NCBI GenBank assembly: GCA_902768065.1
Contig: CACXJP010000016.1
Span: 1 to 35,475, forward strand
DNA from: an uncultured Erysipelotrichaceae bacterium
Lineage (GTDB): Bacteria > Bacillota_I > Bacilli_A > RF39 > UBA660
DNA length: 35,475 bases
Direction of reading: 5' to 3'
Positions 18,357 to 25,453 of the stretch are shown here, in pieces. The position numbers and the translations under genes are program-made. The notes under the pieces were generated by a model that was given only the letters and a program-made list of their open reading frames with translations, was not told the origin of the DNA and did not search any database. The number at the start of each line of letters is the position of its first letter. Positions within the stretch are counted from its first letter, which is position 1.

Positions 18357-18642
18357 TCACCACCTTAGGCACTTTAACCTGATCATTAACTTGATGTTTA
18401 GCATTTTCTAATACCTCAGATACAGTTAAATAATCTCCAACTTCATCTTCTCTCAAACTAACATCAGTATTAGGAAAAGGAAAAGTCATAGGACTAACTT
18501 TATCAATATCTGGTATTTGACCAATTAAATCCATTTGTTTTAATATAATTTCAAATTCATCTTGCAAAGTCTTATACTCTTCATCATTCATATCAAACAT
18601 CAACTTATTAGCATAATCTCTTAATTTCTCAATCTCTATCAT
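18343..18642 (-). CDS. gatC: Aspartyl/glutamyl-tRNA amidotransferase subunit C
   Basis: 99 residues, normal for GatC, the small subunit that wraps around and stabilises the GatA-GatB interface. It shows the typical N-terminal helices (LRDYANKLMFDMNDEE), the acidic helix preceding IDKVSPM and the LREDEV block. ATG 18642 has the SD AAGGAGG 6 bases upstream. It is the first gene of the operon and follows directly after the T-box leader terminator. Confidence 0.94.
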   Translation of the reverse strand: MIEIEKLRDYANKLMFDMNDEEYKTLQDEFEIILKQMDLIGQIPDIDKVSPMTFPFPNTDVSLREDEVGDYLTVSEVLENAKHQVNDQVKVPKVVNEDV

Positions 18643-18660
18643 AAATCCTCCTTAAATAAT

Positions 18661-18929
18661 AAAACACTAGTCTTTATCTCCTACTATATATAGTAAGGGA
18701 CGAAGACTAGTGTTTCCGCGGTACCACCCTTTTTATTATAGAAATAATTCTATAATCACTTTCGGTTCTAATAAACCTAAGCATATATAACGGTATGCAT
18801 CCGACTTATTCTACTATAATTTCTTTAAGTACTCAGAAGTGTTCTTTCAATATAACCATTTATTAGTTTCCACCATCCACTAACTCTCTCTAAAATTAAT
18901 TATATTTACTTTTCTTCTTCATCGATTTC
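18661..18929 (-). promoter_or_regulatory. T-box riboswitch leader of gatCAB-aspS
   Basis: All canonical T-box parts are present on the minus strand. Stem I has an AGTA S-turn strand (18907-18910 area), AGAGAG and GGATGGTG apical motifs, a middle helix of ATATAA with TTATAT, and the specifier side TGAAAGAACAC. The T-box sequence AGGGTGGTACCGCGG is at 18716-18730. The terminator pairs AAACACTAGTCTT with AAGACTAGTGTTT (18662-18715), followed by TTATTATTT. Uncharged tRNA would stabilise the antiterminator and switch on gatC-gatA-gatB-aspS. The candidate specifier region contains GAAC (18841-18844), i.e. AAC (Asn) overlapping GAA (Glu). The antiterminator bulge is TGGT, whose last base would pair with A73, or wobble with the G73 typical of tRNA-Asn. 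Confidence 0.93.
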
Positions 18930-18935
18930 GAAAAT

Positions 18936-18964
18936 ATTATAGTATATTTATTATTATTTGTCAA
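18936..18964 (-). promoter_or_regulatory. Consensus promoter of the T-box/gatCAB-aspS operon
   Basis: TTGACA (18959-18964), exactly 17 bases, then TATAAT (18936-18941) on the minus strand. Both hexamers are perfect. The predicted start, near 18929, falls at the beginning of the T-box Stem I region. Confidence 0.88.
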
Positions 18965-18982
18965 ATATCTATTTCTACCAAC

Positions 18983-19010
18983 AAATAAAAAACAGTAACT
19001 TAATTTACCA
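18983..19010 (-). terminator. Weak terminator after the 190-residue gene
   Basis: A short stem TGGTAA/TTACTG including two G:T pairs, loop ATTAAG, followed by TTTTTTATTTG. It lies 5 bases after the stop of the gene at 19015 and upstream of the gat promoter. The stem is weak. Confidence 0.4.
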
Positions 19011-19014
19011 TTTC

Positions 19015-19587
19015 TTATAATTGTCTACCCCCACCACAAGCTGAGGTTTTACCACCAGTTACAGCATTACCATCTTGTTTCACTGTTGCACCATCATTAT
19101 TTTCAAAAACACATTGTTGTGCATATTGTAGTAATGCTTTAATGGCAGCTAATTGTTCATCAAATTTTGCTTTTTCAAAACTATATTGGGAAGGATTATT
19201 ATCCTTCAATTTTTCTAAATATTCTTTATCTAAATTATCATTATAATAAGATAATGTTAAAAGTAACTCTTCAGGAAAATTAGTCCACTTTTTTTCTCCA
19301 ACTTCATGGGACAATTGATCTAACCTAATACCTAATTCATCTTTATTATCTAAAAGAAATTTTGCCGAAATAAACTGATGATTTTCAAGCGCAATCGCAA
19401 GTACAGTTCCCTCTCTTCCAGTAGGTAAGGGATAAGTATATCCTGCAAATTTAAGAATCCCTTCAATAGAACTAATATTCCTGTTAATATTATAATCATA
19501 TTCATCAAAAAAATGAGTTAAATGAGCATATCTCATGTATTCACCTTTTCTTATATTCATTTTATAAAAATCATATTTCTTTTCCAT
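19015..19587 (-). CDS. Hypothetical protein with ankyrin-like segment
   Basis: 190 residues, not recognised. The middle part (about 62-90), GREGTVLAIALENHQF followed by SAKFLLDNKDELGI, has the look of one ankyrin-type helix pair, but no tandem copies are evident. The C-terminus is helical (AAIKALLQYAQQCVFENN) and then turns into a Gly/Thr-rich tail ending SACGGGRQL. No signal peptide or membrane segment is present. The start has an excellent SD (GGAGGAA) and a good promoter upstream, so this is a real monocistronic gene. The function is unknown. Confidence 0.7.
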   Translation of the reverse strand: MEKKYDFYKMNIRKGEYMRYAHLTHFFDEYDYNINRNISSIEGILKFAGYTYPLPTGREGTVLAIALENHQFISAKFLLDNKDELGIRLDQLSHEVGEKKWTNFPEELLLTLSYYNDNLDKEYLEKLKDNNPSQYSFEKAKFDEQLAAIKALLQYAQQCVFENNDGATVKQDGNAVTGGKTSACGGGRQL

Positions 19588-19614
19588 AAAAATTCCTCCA
19601 AATTAAATATCCAT

Positions 19615-19643
19615 ATTATAACACGACACAATTTTTAAATCAA
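19615..19643 (-). promoter_or_regulatory. Promoter of the 190-residue gene
   Basis: TTGATT (19638-19643), 17 bases, then TATAAT (19615-19620) on the minus strand, with an extended TGT before the -10. It lies 28 bases upstream of ATG 19587. Confidence 0.72.
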
Positions 19644-19646
19644 TTA

Positions 19647-20501
19647 CTACACAATCCTTTTTATTAACCTTTTCTTATAAGAATAACCAATATCATCAAC
19701 TTCCATAAATTCTTTATTAAAATATGAAATATTTCTAAATTTAAAATAAAGCCTCAAAGCTCTCCTCTGAGTTACATATTTATGACAATTAATACTTCCA
19801 CTTAAATTTGACGATAATACTATTCCACCTTTGTTTAAATGATTATACAAATTATCTCTATATATTTTTAATCTCTCATCTTTTATATAATCACTTAGAT
19901 TTGAAGTATATATAAAATCATATTTCTTGGATAAATCAAAAGGTAATGTAAAATCTAAATTATGAAAACTGAAATCATCTTCTGAAATTTTTTTTAAAAC
20001 TAATTCAGAATTTACATCTTCATTAATTTTTCTATAAAAAGAATTTTTAAAAAAATTATTTAACTTATCTGAATCAAACTTAGAAATAAATCTATTCCAA
20101 TATAGATATGCAAGTTTTTCATTGTAAGAGCTTAGATTTACATATTTTAAAATTTCTTTAAAATAATTACTATTAAAAATATCTTCAGGATACATAGTTC
20201 CATATTTTTTCATATGCCATATTCTTAAATAGTAATAATAAATAGTTAACTTATTTATATCAAATAAATCAACATTTTTTGCACCATTTACATAGAATTG
20301 AATAGCCTGATCACCGCTACCTAAAACAGTTAAAACACTTTTATCTTTTACATCAAATTTAGATATAATTTTATCACAAGGCTCATTTGTCTCAGAATAA
20401 ACTCTATCGTATGTAGTAAATTTTGATGATCCATATGGTGCTTGAAACATTTCATCAGTTTTTTTAATATCATATTTAACAATATCACGTATATTACCCA
20501 A
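19647..20501 (-). CDS. Putative SAM-binding transferase-like protein (distant DUF3419/BtaA type), paralogue 2
   Basis: About 284 residues, paralogous to 10415-11191. Shared blocks are KSVLTVLGSGDQAIQF (Rossmann loop, better preserved here), VDLFDINKLTIYYYYLRIW and KKYGTMYPEDIF. Later strands KYDFIYTSNLSDYI and NKGGIVLSSNLSGS match class I methyltransferase strand positions. DUF3419 members transfer the aminocarboxypropyl group of SAM to lipids, but that function is only suggested by similarity. I place the start at TTG 20501, because GGGGGTGG lies 6 bases before it and the two paralogues then align from residue 1 (MGNIRDI versus MGLKRDL). ATG 20528 has no SD. Confidence 0.72.
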   Translation of the reverse strand: MGNIRDIVKYDIKKTDEMFQAPYGSSKFTTYDRVYSETNEPCDKIISKFDVKDKSVLTVLGSGDQAIQFYVNGAKNVDLFDINKLTIYYYYLRIWHMKKYGTMYPEDIFNSNYFKEILKYVNLSSYNEKLAYLYWNRFISKFDSDKLNNFFKNSFYRKINEDVNSELVLKKISEDDFSFHNLDFTLPFDLSKKYDFIYTSNLSDYIKDERLKIYRDNLYNHLNKGGIVLSSNLSGSINCHKYVTQRRALRLYFKFRNISYFNKEFMEVDDIGYSYKKRLIKRIV

Positions 20502-20528
20502 AAAACCACCCCCAATAAAACAAATCAT

Positions 20529-20557
20529 ATTATATAAAAAAAAAAGAAAAATGTAAA
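20529..20557 (-). promoter_or_regulatory. Promoter of the paralogue 2 gene
   Basis: TTTACA (20552-20557), 17 bases, then TATAAT (20529-20534) on the minus strand, 28 bases upstream of TTG 20501. A -10 at this place argues against ATG 20528 as the start. The rest of the divergent gap up to 20727 is AT-rich, with a 6-bp inverted repeat (GATTCA/TGAATC near 20590-20611), a repeated TTTAAATATTT near 20620-20650 and a TATAAT at 20703 that could serve the rhomboid gene. Confidence 0.7.
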
Positions 20558-20727
20558 TAAAGAAAATAAACGCTTAATTAACAAAACCAGATTCATAAAT
20601 TGATTGAATCTTAGTCAACATTTAAATATTTTTGTTTTAAATATTTACACATTAACTTTACATAATAACATTTTTTTTATTTTAAGAAGTATAAAAATAA
20701 TATATAATTTAATAAAGAGGTAATGAT

Positions 20728-21321
20728 ATGAATATAAATTTTGACTTAAATAATATAAAATTTGATTACAATTCAAAGGTAATTATTACATATTTATTAG
20801 TATGTTTAACAGCTTGGTTATTAAATACTATTACAAAAGGTAAAACAAATAAATTATTATTTGAAAGTTATAGATCATCTCCACTTAATCCACTTACGTA
20901 TATTAGATTATTCACACATTCAATAGGTCACAAAGATTGGGATCATATGGTAAGTAATTTCCTAATAATATTATTAATAGGACCAATGATTGAAGAAAAA
21001 TATGGAAGTATAAACCTAATAATAATGTTTTTAATAACATCCTTAGTAATTGCAATCTTTAATATAATCTTTAGTAATTATTCAATTCTAGGTGCATCAG
21101 GAAATACATATATGTTAATAGTACTAAGTTCCTTTTCAAATATTCAGGAAGGAACCATTCCAATAACCGTAGTATTAATATGTATTTTCTATGTAATAGG
21201 AGAATTAAAAAGAACAATAACCGAAAGAAAATCAAAAGTATATCATGATGGACATTTAATTGGAGCATTGTGTGGACTTGCTTTTGGAATATTCTTCCTA
21301 ACACACACAAGTTTCTTTTAG
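20728..21321 (+). CDS. Rhomboid-family intramembrane serine protease
   Basis: 197 residues, six or so membrane segments. Rhomboid features: HSIGHKDWDHMVSN in the segment that normally carries the H-x-x-x-H/N oxyanion residues; LGASGNTYML with the GxSG nucleophile Ser (about residue 132); and the catalytic His in HDGHLIGALCGLAFG near 175-190. Bacterial rhomboids cleave membrane proteins within or next to the lipid bilayer; the substrate is unknown. ATG 20728 has the SD AGAGG 7 bases upstream. The gene is convergent with the downstream minus-strand gene, sharing a terminator. Confidence 0.85.
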   Translation: MNINFDLNNIKFDYNSKVIITYLLVCLTAWLLNTITKGKTNKLLFESYRSSPLNPLTYIRLFTHSIGHKDWDHMVSNFLIILLIGPMIEEKYGSINLIIMFLITSLVIAIFNIIFSNYSILGASGNTYMLIVLSSFSNIQEGTIPITVVLICIFYVIGELKRTITERKSKVYHDGHLIGALCGLAFGIFFLTHTSFF

Positions 21322-21350
21322 ATAAAATACGGAGAAATCCGTATTTTTTA
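21322..21350. terminator. Bidirectional terminator between rhomboid and transglutaminase-like genes
   Basis: Stem AAAATACGG/CCGTATTTT (21324-21332 with 21339-21347), loop of 6, with T-rich flanks on either strand. It separates two convergent genes and serves both. Confidence 0.85.
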
Positions 21351-22163
21351 TCTATTTTTATTAAAAATAGATCTACTATTCATATGTAACTTTTTAGATA
21401 ACTGTAACCCCTCATCAAATGAAATCTTACTAATACCATATTTATCAACATCTTTTGATAAACAGAATAAGTCTTTATTGGCTTCATCTAATATAAAGTT
21501 ATAAAAATTATAATCGTTATCCATTCCTGTGCAATCACTATATATACAAAAACACCCATTTAATAACCATTTAAAAAAAAATAATACATCTGCAAAATTA
21601 TTTAATTCACTTTCTTTAATTAGATTATTAATACCATTAATTAAATCGTTAAAAGAACCTAAGTCCAAAGATTGTAAATAATCTTTTTTTTCTTTGTATT
21701 TATATCCAAGAGTCTCATCAATTTCAGCAAGATAATCATAATAATTATAAGACCAGGATTCAATACAAGTAAATCCATTAGGCTTAATTCCAATTTTAAC
21801 TCTAGATAAATCACCAAGTGTAGCATCTAAATCCCAAGAACATCCATTTTTATCATTGATTGTTAAAAAGCTATGACCCCCAGAATGAATGATAACATCA
21901 ATATTTGTAAATTCATTTATCAATTTTTTTAATACATACTCACTATAAGTATGACAAATAACTCTAAAATCATCTACATTAGTTAAATCAATTTCTTTTT
22001 TAGTAATTTTAGACAGAACCCTCTTACTTATATACTTATTAAAATGATATCTCATATCAAAATAAAATAATTCACAAGTTCTTAAATAAATATAACGAAC
22101 TCTTTCAAAATCACTTAAATGCATATTTCTTAATTCACTATCTATTAAATTCAATACATCCAT
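21348..22163 (-). CDS. Transglutaminase-like (papain-fold) protein
   Basis: 271 residues. A Cys-His-Asp order typical of the transglutaminase-like superfamily is visible: Cys in DDFRVICHTYSEYVLKKL, His in IIHSGGHSFLTI, and Asp in CSWDLDATLGDLSRVKIG. The N-terminal helical region DFERVRYIYLRTCELFYFD precedes the Cys as in this superfamily. Members are proteases, amidases or cross-linkers, and the substrate here is unknown. There is no signal peptide, so it is probably cytoplasmic. ATG 22163 is chosen because GGTGAT lies 4-9 bases upstream; TTG 22175 is unsupported. It is transcribed divergently from trpS. Confidence 0.7.
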   Translation of the reverse strand: MDVLNLIDSELRNMHLSDFERVRYIYLRTCELFYFDMRYHFNKYISKRVLSKITKKEIDLTNVDDFRVICHTYSEYVLKKLINEFTNIDVIIHSGGHSFLTINDKNGCSWDLDATLGDLSRVKIGIKPNGFTCIESWSYNYYDYLAEIDETLGYKYKEKKDYLQSLDLGSFNDLINGINNLIKESELNNFADVLFFFKWLLNGCFCIYSDCTGMDNDYNFYNFILDEANKDLFCLSKDVDKYGISKISFDEGLQLSKKLHMNSRSIFNKNR

Positions 22164-22243
22164 ATTTATCACCAAAATTTATACAATATAATATCACAAT
22201 AACAAATAATCAACAATTAAATCTAGTAGAAAATAAACAAATG

Positions 22244-22252
22244 TGTTAAAAT
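22244..22252 (+). promoter_or_regulatory. Extended -10 promoter of trpS
   Basis: TGTTAAAAT, an extended -10 with one mismatch, 24 bases before ATG 22276; the -35 is poor. The leader would be under 20 bases, so there is no room for a T-box upstream of trpS. Confidence 0.45.
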
Positions 22253-22275
22253 AACAAATGAAGGAAGTGATTTTT

Positions 22276-23280
22276 ATGAAGAAGACAATTCTTACTGGAC
22301 TACGTCCAACTGGAAACCTACATTTAGGGCATTATTTTGGAGCTGGAAGAACATGGCGTGATATCCAAGATGAATATGACTTTTATCTAGAAATTGCTGA
22401 TGTTCAAGCACTTACTGATAATTTTGATAATCCTGAAAAAGTTCGCACAAATGTATATGAAATAACAAAAGATTTATTATCAATTGGATTAAATCCTGAA
22501 AAAGTACATTTCTTTATTCAATCAAAGATACCAGAAATTGCTGAAATAACTATTTATTTTTCAAATTTAGTTACAGTATCAAGACTACAAAGAAATCCAA
22601 CAGTAAAAACTGAAATATCTCAGAAAAAACAACTATTTGGTAATAATGGTGAATCAATTACCTATGGTTTTTTAGGATACCCTGTATCTCAAGCTGCAGA
22701 TATCACATGTTTCAAAGGAGAATGCGTACCTGTTGGTGATGATCAATTACCACTAATTGAACAATGTCGCGAAATAGTAAGAAAATTCAACAGTATATAT
22801 GGAGAAACTTTAATAGAACCTGAGCCACTCCTATCAACAACACCTAGAATTAAAGGACTTGATGGAAACGAAAAGATGGGAAAAAGTTTGGGTAATGCAA
22901 TCTATCTAGTTGATGATGAAGAAACTATTAAGAAAAAAGTAATGGGAGCCTTAACAGATACAAACAAGATAAAAAAAGATGATCCAGCAAATCCAGAAGT
23001 ATGTATGGTTTATTATTATCACAAACTAGTTAATAGTGAAGAAAACATAAATACTATTTGTTCTGAATGTAAAAAGGGAGCAAGAGGATGTGTTCAATGC
23101 AAAAAAGAGTTAATTGAAAAAATGAATGAGTTCCTAGCACCAATGAGAGAAAAAAGAAAATATTATGACGAAAATCCAGAAGAAGTAGATAAAATACTAG
23201 AAAAAGGAACAAAAGATGCTAAAACAAAAGCAGAAGACACCTTAAAAGAAATCAAAAAAGCAATGAAGATAGATTATTAA
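22276..23280 (+). CDS. trpS: Tryptophanyl-tRNA synthetase with Fe-S type cysteine motif
   Basis: 334 residues from ATG 22276, chosen for AAGGAAGTG upstream; ATG 22258 would lie at or before the predicted transcript start. Class I signatures are GNLHLGHYFG (HIGH) and EKMGKSLGNAI (KMSKS), with LRPTGNLHLGH typical of TrpRS. The C-terminal part carries five Cys: 243, 262, 265, 272 and 275. Cys243-x21-Cys265-x6-Cys272-x2-Cys275 closely matches the C-x22-C-x6-C-x2-C that binds a [4Fe-4S] cluster in Thermotoga maritima TrpRS. The gene is monocistronic, ending in its own terminator. Confidence 0.96.
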   Translation: MKKTILTGLRPTGNLHLGHYFGAGRTWRDIQDEYDFYLEIADVQALTDNFDNPEKVRTNVYEITKDLLSIGLNPEKVHFFIQSKIPEIAEITIYFSNLVTVSRLQRNPTVKTEISQKKQLFGNNGESITYGFLGYPVSQAADITCFKGECVPVGDDQLPLIEQCREIVRKFNSIYGETLIEPEPLLSTTPRIKGLDGNEKMGKSLGNAIYLVDDEETIKKKVMGALTDTNKIKKDDPANPEVCMVYYYHKLVNSEENINTICSECKKGARGCVQCKKELIEKMNEFLAPMREKRKYYDENPEEVDKILEKGTKDAKTKAEDTLKEIKKAMKIDY

Positions 23281-23293
23281 TCTATCTTTTTAT
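23266..23293. terminator. Terminator of trpS
   Basis: Stem AAGATAGAT/ATCTATCTT (23266-23274 with 23280-23288), loop TATTA containing most of the trpS stop, followed by TTTATTTT on the plus strand. It may also work for the small minus-strand gene ending at 23282. Confidence 0.8.
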
Positions 23294-23470
23294 TTTATAA
23301 ATAATTAACAAAATAAAACCAATAAAAAAAACTAATACCTCAACTCTTGATAAAATAAAAAATATATAATCTAAAAAACTATAACCAAAAGAAAATAAAT
23401 TGATATATATCAACATAAAAGTAAAACCAATTATCATTAGAAATAAACTTAAGAAATAAATAATAATCAT
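23282..23470 (-). CDS. Small two-helix membrane protein
   Basis: 62 residues, almost entirely two hydrophobic helices (about 2-26 and 42-59) with a short loop (GYSFLDYIFFILSRVE) and a basic C-terminus (YKIKR). I do not recognise a named family, though small proteins of this composition are common in related low-GC genomes. It fits between two terminators without overlapping its neighbours' coding sequence by more than the hairpin. There is no clear SD, so translation is uncertain. Confidence 0.5.
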   Translation of the reverse strand: MIIIYFLSLFLMIIGFTFMLIYINLFSFGYSFLDYIFFILSRVEVLVFFIGFILLIIYKIKR

Positions 23471-23483
23471 ATTAAACTAAATG

Positions 23484-23511
23484 AAAAAAAGGTAAAATTA
23501 TTACCTTTTTT
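23484..23511 (-). terminator. Terminator after rmuC
   Basis: Stem AAAAAAGGTAA/TTACCTTTTTT (23485-23495 with 23501-23511), loop AATTA, followed by T-rich sequence on the minus strand. The rmuC stop (23510-23512) is in the stem. Confidence 0.75.
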
Positions 23512-24534
23512 ATTCTAATTCTTTTTTATCACTTATATCTATTTCAACTTTATTGATTGTATCAAATTTTTTAGAAATCTTTTCACTAGTAATAGAAACA
23601 TTTTCAATATCTTTATTAACAGTCTGAATACTCCTAGATAGTTTATCCCATCTTTCCTTATATCTTGCAAACTCTAATCCAAGTTTATTCAATTCTTCAT
23701 GAATAATTGAAGTATATTTATCTAAGTTGTAGGACTTGTAATCCATACTTTTCTCTTATATGCATAATTAATTATATCTGAGTGATATGCATTTATCTCA
23801 GCAAAAATTGCCTCAGCTGGTAAGAATAAAATTGCTTGATCTGTTGTCTCACCTGGAATTATATATTTACTGCTTATAGCATCTATATGCTTCTTCATAT
23901 CAGCTTTAAACTTTTTCTCATACAAATCTCTCATATCTTGACTTAGCTTTTTATCAACCATCATTTGATAATTCTCTAATGGAAATTTAGAATCAATACA
24001 AATAGTACCTAATGGTTCAGGAGCAAATAAAACAGAATCTGCAATAACACCGGTACTAAGTGTATACTGTAATTTATAAATTTTATCATTATTTTCTCCA
24101 AATACATTTACAAGAATATTCTTAAGATTTACTTCACCAAATATTCCTCTAGTTTTCTTATCAGTTAATATACTTTGTAAACTAACAATATCTCCACTTA
24201 AGTTTTCTATTTTCTTTTGAGCTTCATCTATTTTAGATAATCTCTCAACAACATTCATAAATGTCTTATTAGTCTTTTCAAAATTTTGATCAAGTCTTTC
24301 ATTTACTTTCTCATTTATTGCAAGCAATCTCTTTTCAACAGACTCATTTAATTTATTAAAATCATCATTCATATTTTTACTTAAATCAGACTTAAAATCA
24401 GACATTTCTTTAATCATATTTACTTCTAATTTCCCAAGTCTTTCAGTTATCTTTGCTTCATTAATATTCTTCATAAGTGAAAAAATAACCAAAACGATTA
24501 ATATAACCAATAAAACAATAATAATATAATCCAT
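23510..24534 (-). pseudogene. rmuC: rmuC, disrupted by a frameshift and apparent short deletion
   Basis: RmuC-family proteins have an N-terminal helix, a long coiled coil and a PD-(D/E)XK nuclease-like core, and are linked to recombination limits at repeats. The first frame (24534 down to 23722, 270 residues) has the helix (about 1-20), the coiled coil to about 125 and the core with TRGIFGEVNLKNIL, DSKFPLENY, QAILFLPAEAIFAE and KVWITSPTT, where it meets a stop. The second frame (from about 23738 to 23510) gives the expected C-terminus: DKYTSIIHEELNKLG, FARYKERWDKL and SEKISKKFD. In intact RmuC, TSPTT is followed by about 15-20 hydrophobic residues missing here, so a deletion not divisible by three is likely, rather than a single-base error. 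The start has the SD GAGG. The product is probably non-functional, unless this is an assembly artefact. Confidence 0.85.
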
Positions 24535-24544
24535 AATATAACCT

Positions 24545-25123
24545 CTATTCTATTTCTAATTTTTTACTAATTATCTTAGATATAATATATGCAATCAACA
24601 TAGTAAGTACAATATATATTATTGACCTTAAATCAGTCAAACTATCTATAAAGCTTTTACCTATATATCCCCAAAATATAATCATAAAAAATTTACCTAT
24701 TAATAATGAACAAATAAATTTCCTACTACTCATATTTGTTATTCCACACAATATATTAACTAGTGAAGAAGGTGTAAAAGGTAAAGTAATAATTAGTACT
24801 AATTCAGTAAATTTAATACTTTTAAATCTATCAACCTTACTCTTTATTTTCTTTATTAACTTTCTACTCAAAAACTTAGCAGATAACTTACCCTCAACAA
24901 AAGAAAAAAACTTATAACATATAAAACTTCCAGTACACGTTGCGATCCAAGATATAAAACATCCAAGAAAGAATCCAAAAGCATTAACATTCAATGCAAC
25001 AAATACACTTAATGGTAAAGCTGGAATAAAACACTCAATAAAAACCAATAAGAATCCCATAAGTATTCCCCCAGTTTCTACAAAATGAGTACTATTATCC
25101 ACAATATATCTAATAAAGTCCAT
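24545..25123 (-). CDS. VTT-domain (TVP38/DedA-like) membrane protein
   Basis: 192 residues with about five hydrophobic segments. Family blocks are FIECFIPALPLSVFVALN (about 29-46), the Gly-rich FLGCFISWIATCTGSFICYKF, and the second half FTELVLIITLPFTPSSLVNILCG. Members act as lipid scramblases or flippases (for example undecaprenyl-phosphate or phospholipid recycling); which lipid is not predictable here. It lies 10 bases upstream of rmuC and 24 bases after the rhodanese gene, so the three are probably one transcript. Confidence 0.82.
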   Translation of the reverse strand: MDFIRYIVDNSTHFVETGGILMGFLLVFIECFIPALPLSVFVALNVNAFGFFLGCFISWIATCTGSFICYKFFSFVEGKLSAKFLSRKLIKKIKSKVDRFKSIKFTELVLIITLPFTPSSLVNILCGITNMSSRKFICSLLIGKFFMIIFWGYIGKSFIDSLTDLRSIIYIVLTMLIAYIISKIISKKLEIE

Positions 25124-25147
25124 TTATTCACCCTCAATAAAATTATA

Positions 25148-25396
25148 CTATATTTTATACTTTTTTAACAAATAATAATTATAACCACCTTCAACATTTA
25201 CACAATTATATCCAATTTTATTTAATTTAGAAACAATAGCTTTACTCTTTATACCACTATTACAATAGATAAAATATAAATTATCTTTTTTTAAATATTT
25301 CTGAGGATATAATAATAATTCAATATAATTAATATTAATAGCATCTTCTATATGACCATTATTATAATCATCTCTACTTCTTATATCTATATACAT
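25148..25396 (-). CDS. Single-domain rhodanese-like protein
   Basis: 82 residues. It has the usual DIRSRDDYNNGHIEDAININY opening split by turns, the active-site loop IYCNSGIKSK with the persulfide Cys, and the closing VEGGY. It could carry sulfane sulfur to an acceptor; no partner is apparent. ATG 25396 has GGAGGTGAA 6-8 bases upstream, so the longer start at 25411 is rejected. It is the first gene of the rhodanese-VTT-rmuC group. Confidence 0.85.
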   Translation of the reverse strand: MYIDIRSRDDYNNGHIEDAININYIELLLYPQKYLKKDNLYFIYCNSGIKSKAIVSKLNKIGYNCVNVEGGYNYYLLKKYKI

Positions 25397-25423
25397 ATTA
25401 TTCACCTCCATAATAAATAATTC

Positions 25424-25453
25424 AAAAAAAAAGAATCTATAAATTATAGATTC
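25424..25453 (-). terminator. Terminator of the type IV secretion operon
   Basis: Stem GAATCTAT/ATAGATTC (25433-25440 with 25446-25453), loop AAATT, then TTTTTTTTT on the minus strand. It directly follows the stop of the last gene of the locus. Confidence 0.82.

Noticed and set aside
20529..20727. Inverted and direct AT-rich repeats in the divergent gap as an attachment site or origin
   Set aside because: The GATTCA/TGAATC pair is only 6 bp, and the TTTAAATATTT copies are expected by chance at this base composition; no DnaA-box cluster or integrase.
22180..22275. T-box or trp regulator leader for trpS
   Set aside because: The gap is under 100 bases, contains no GGGTGGTACCGCG-type sequence and has an extended -10 close to the gene.
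23510..23746. Separate 78-residue gene downstream of rmuC
   Set aside because: Its sequence is the normal C-terminus of RmuC in another frame, and its apparent first residues (MDYKSYN) are the +1/+2 reading of the TSPTT region. It is part of the broken rmuC.
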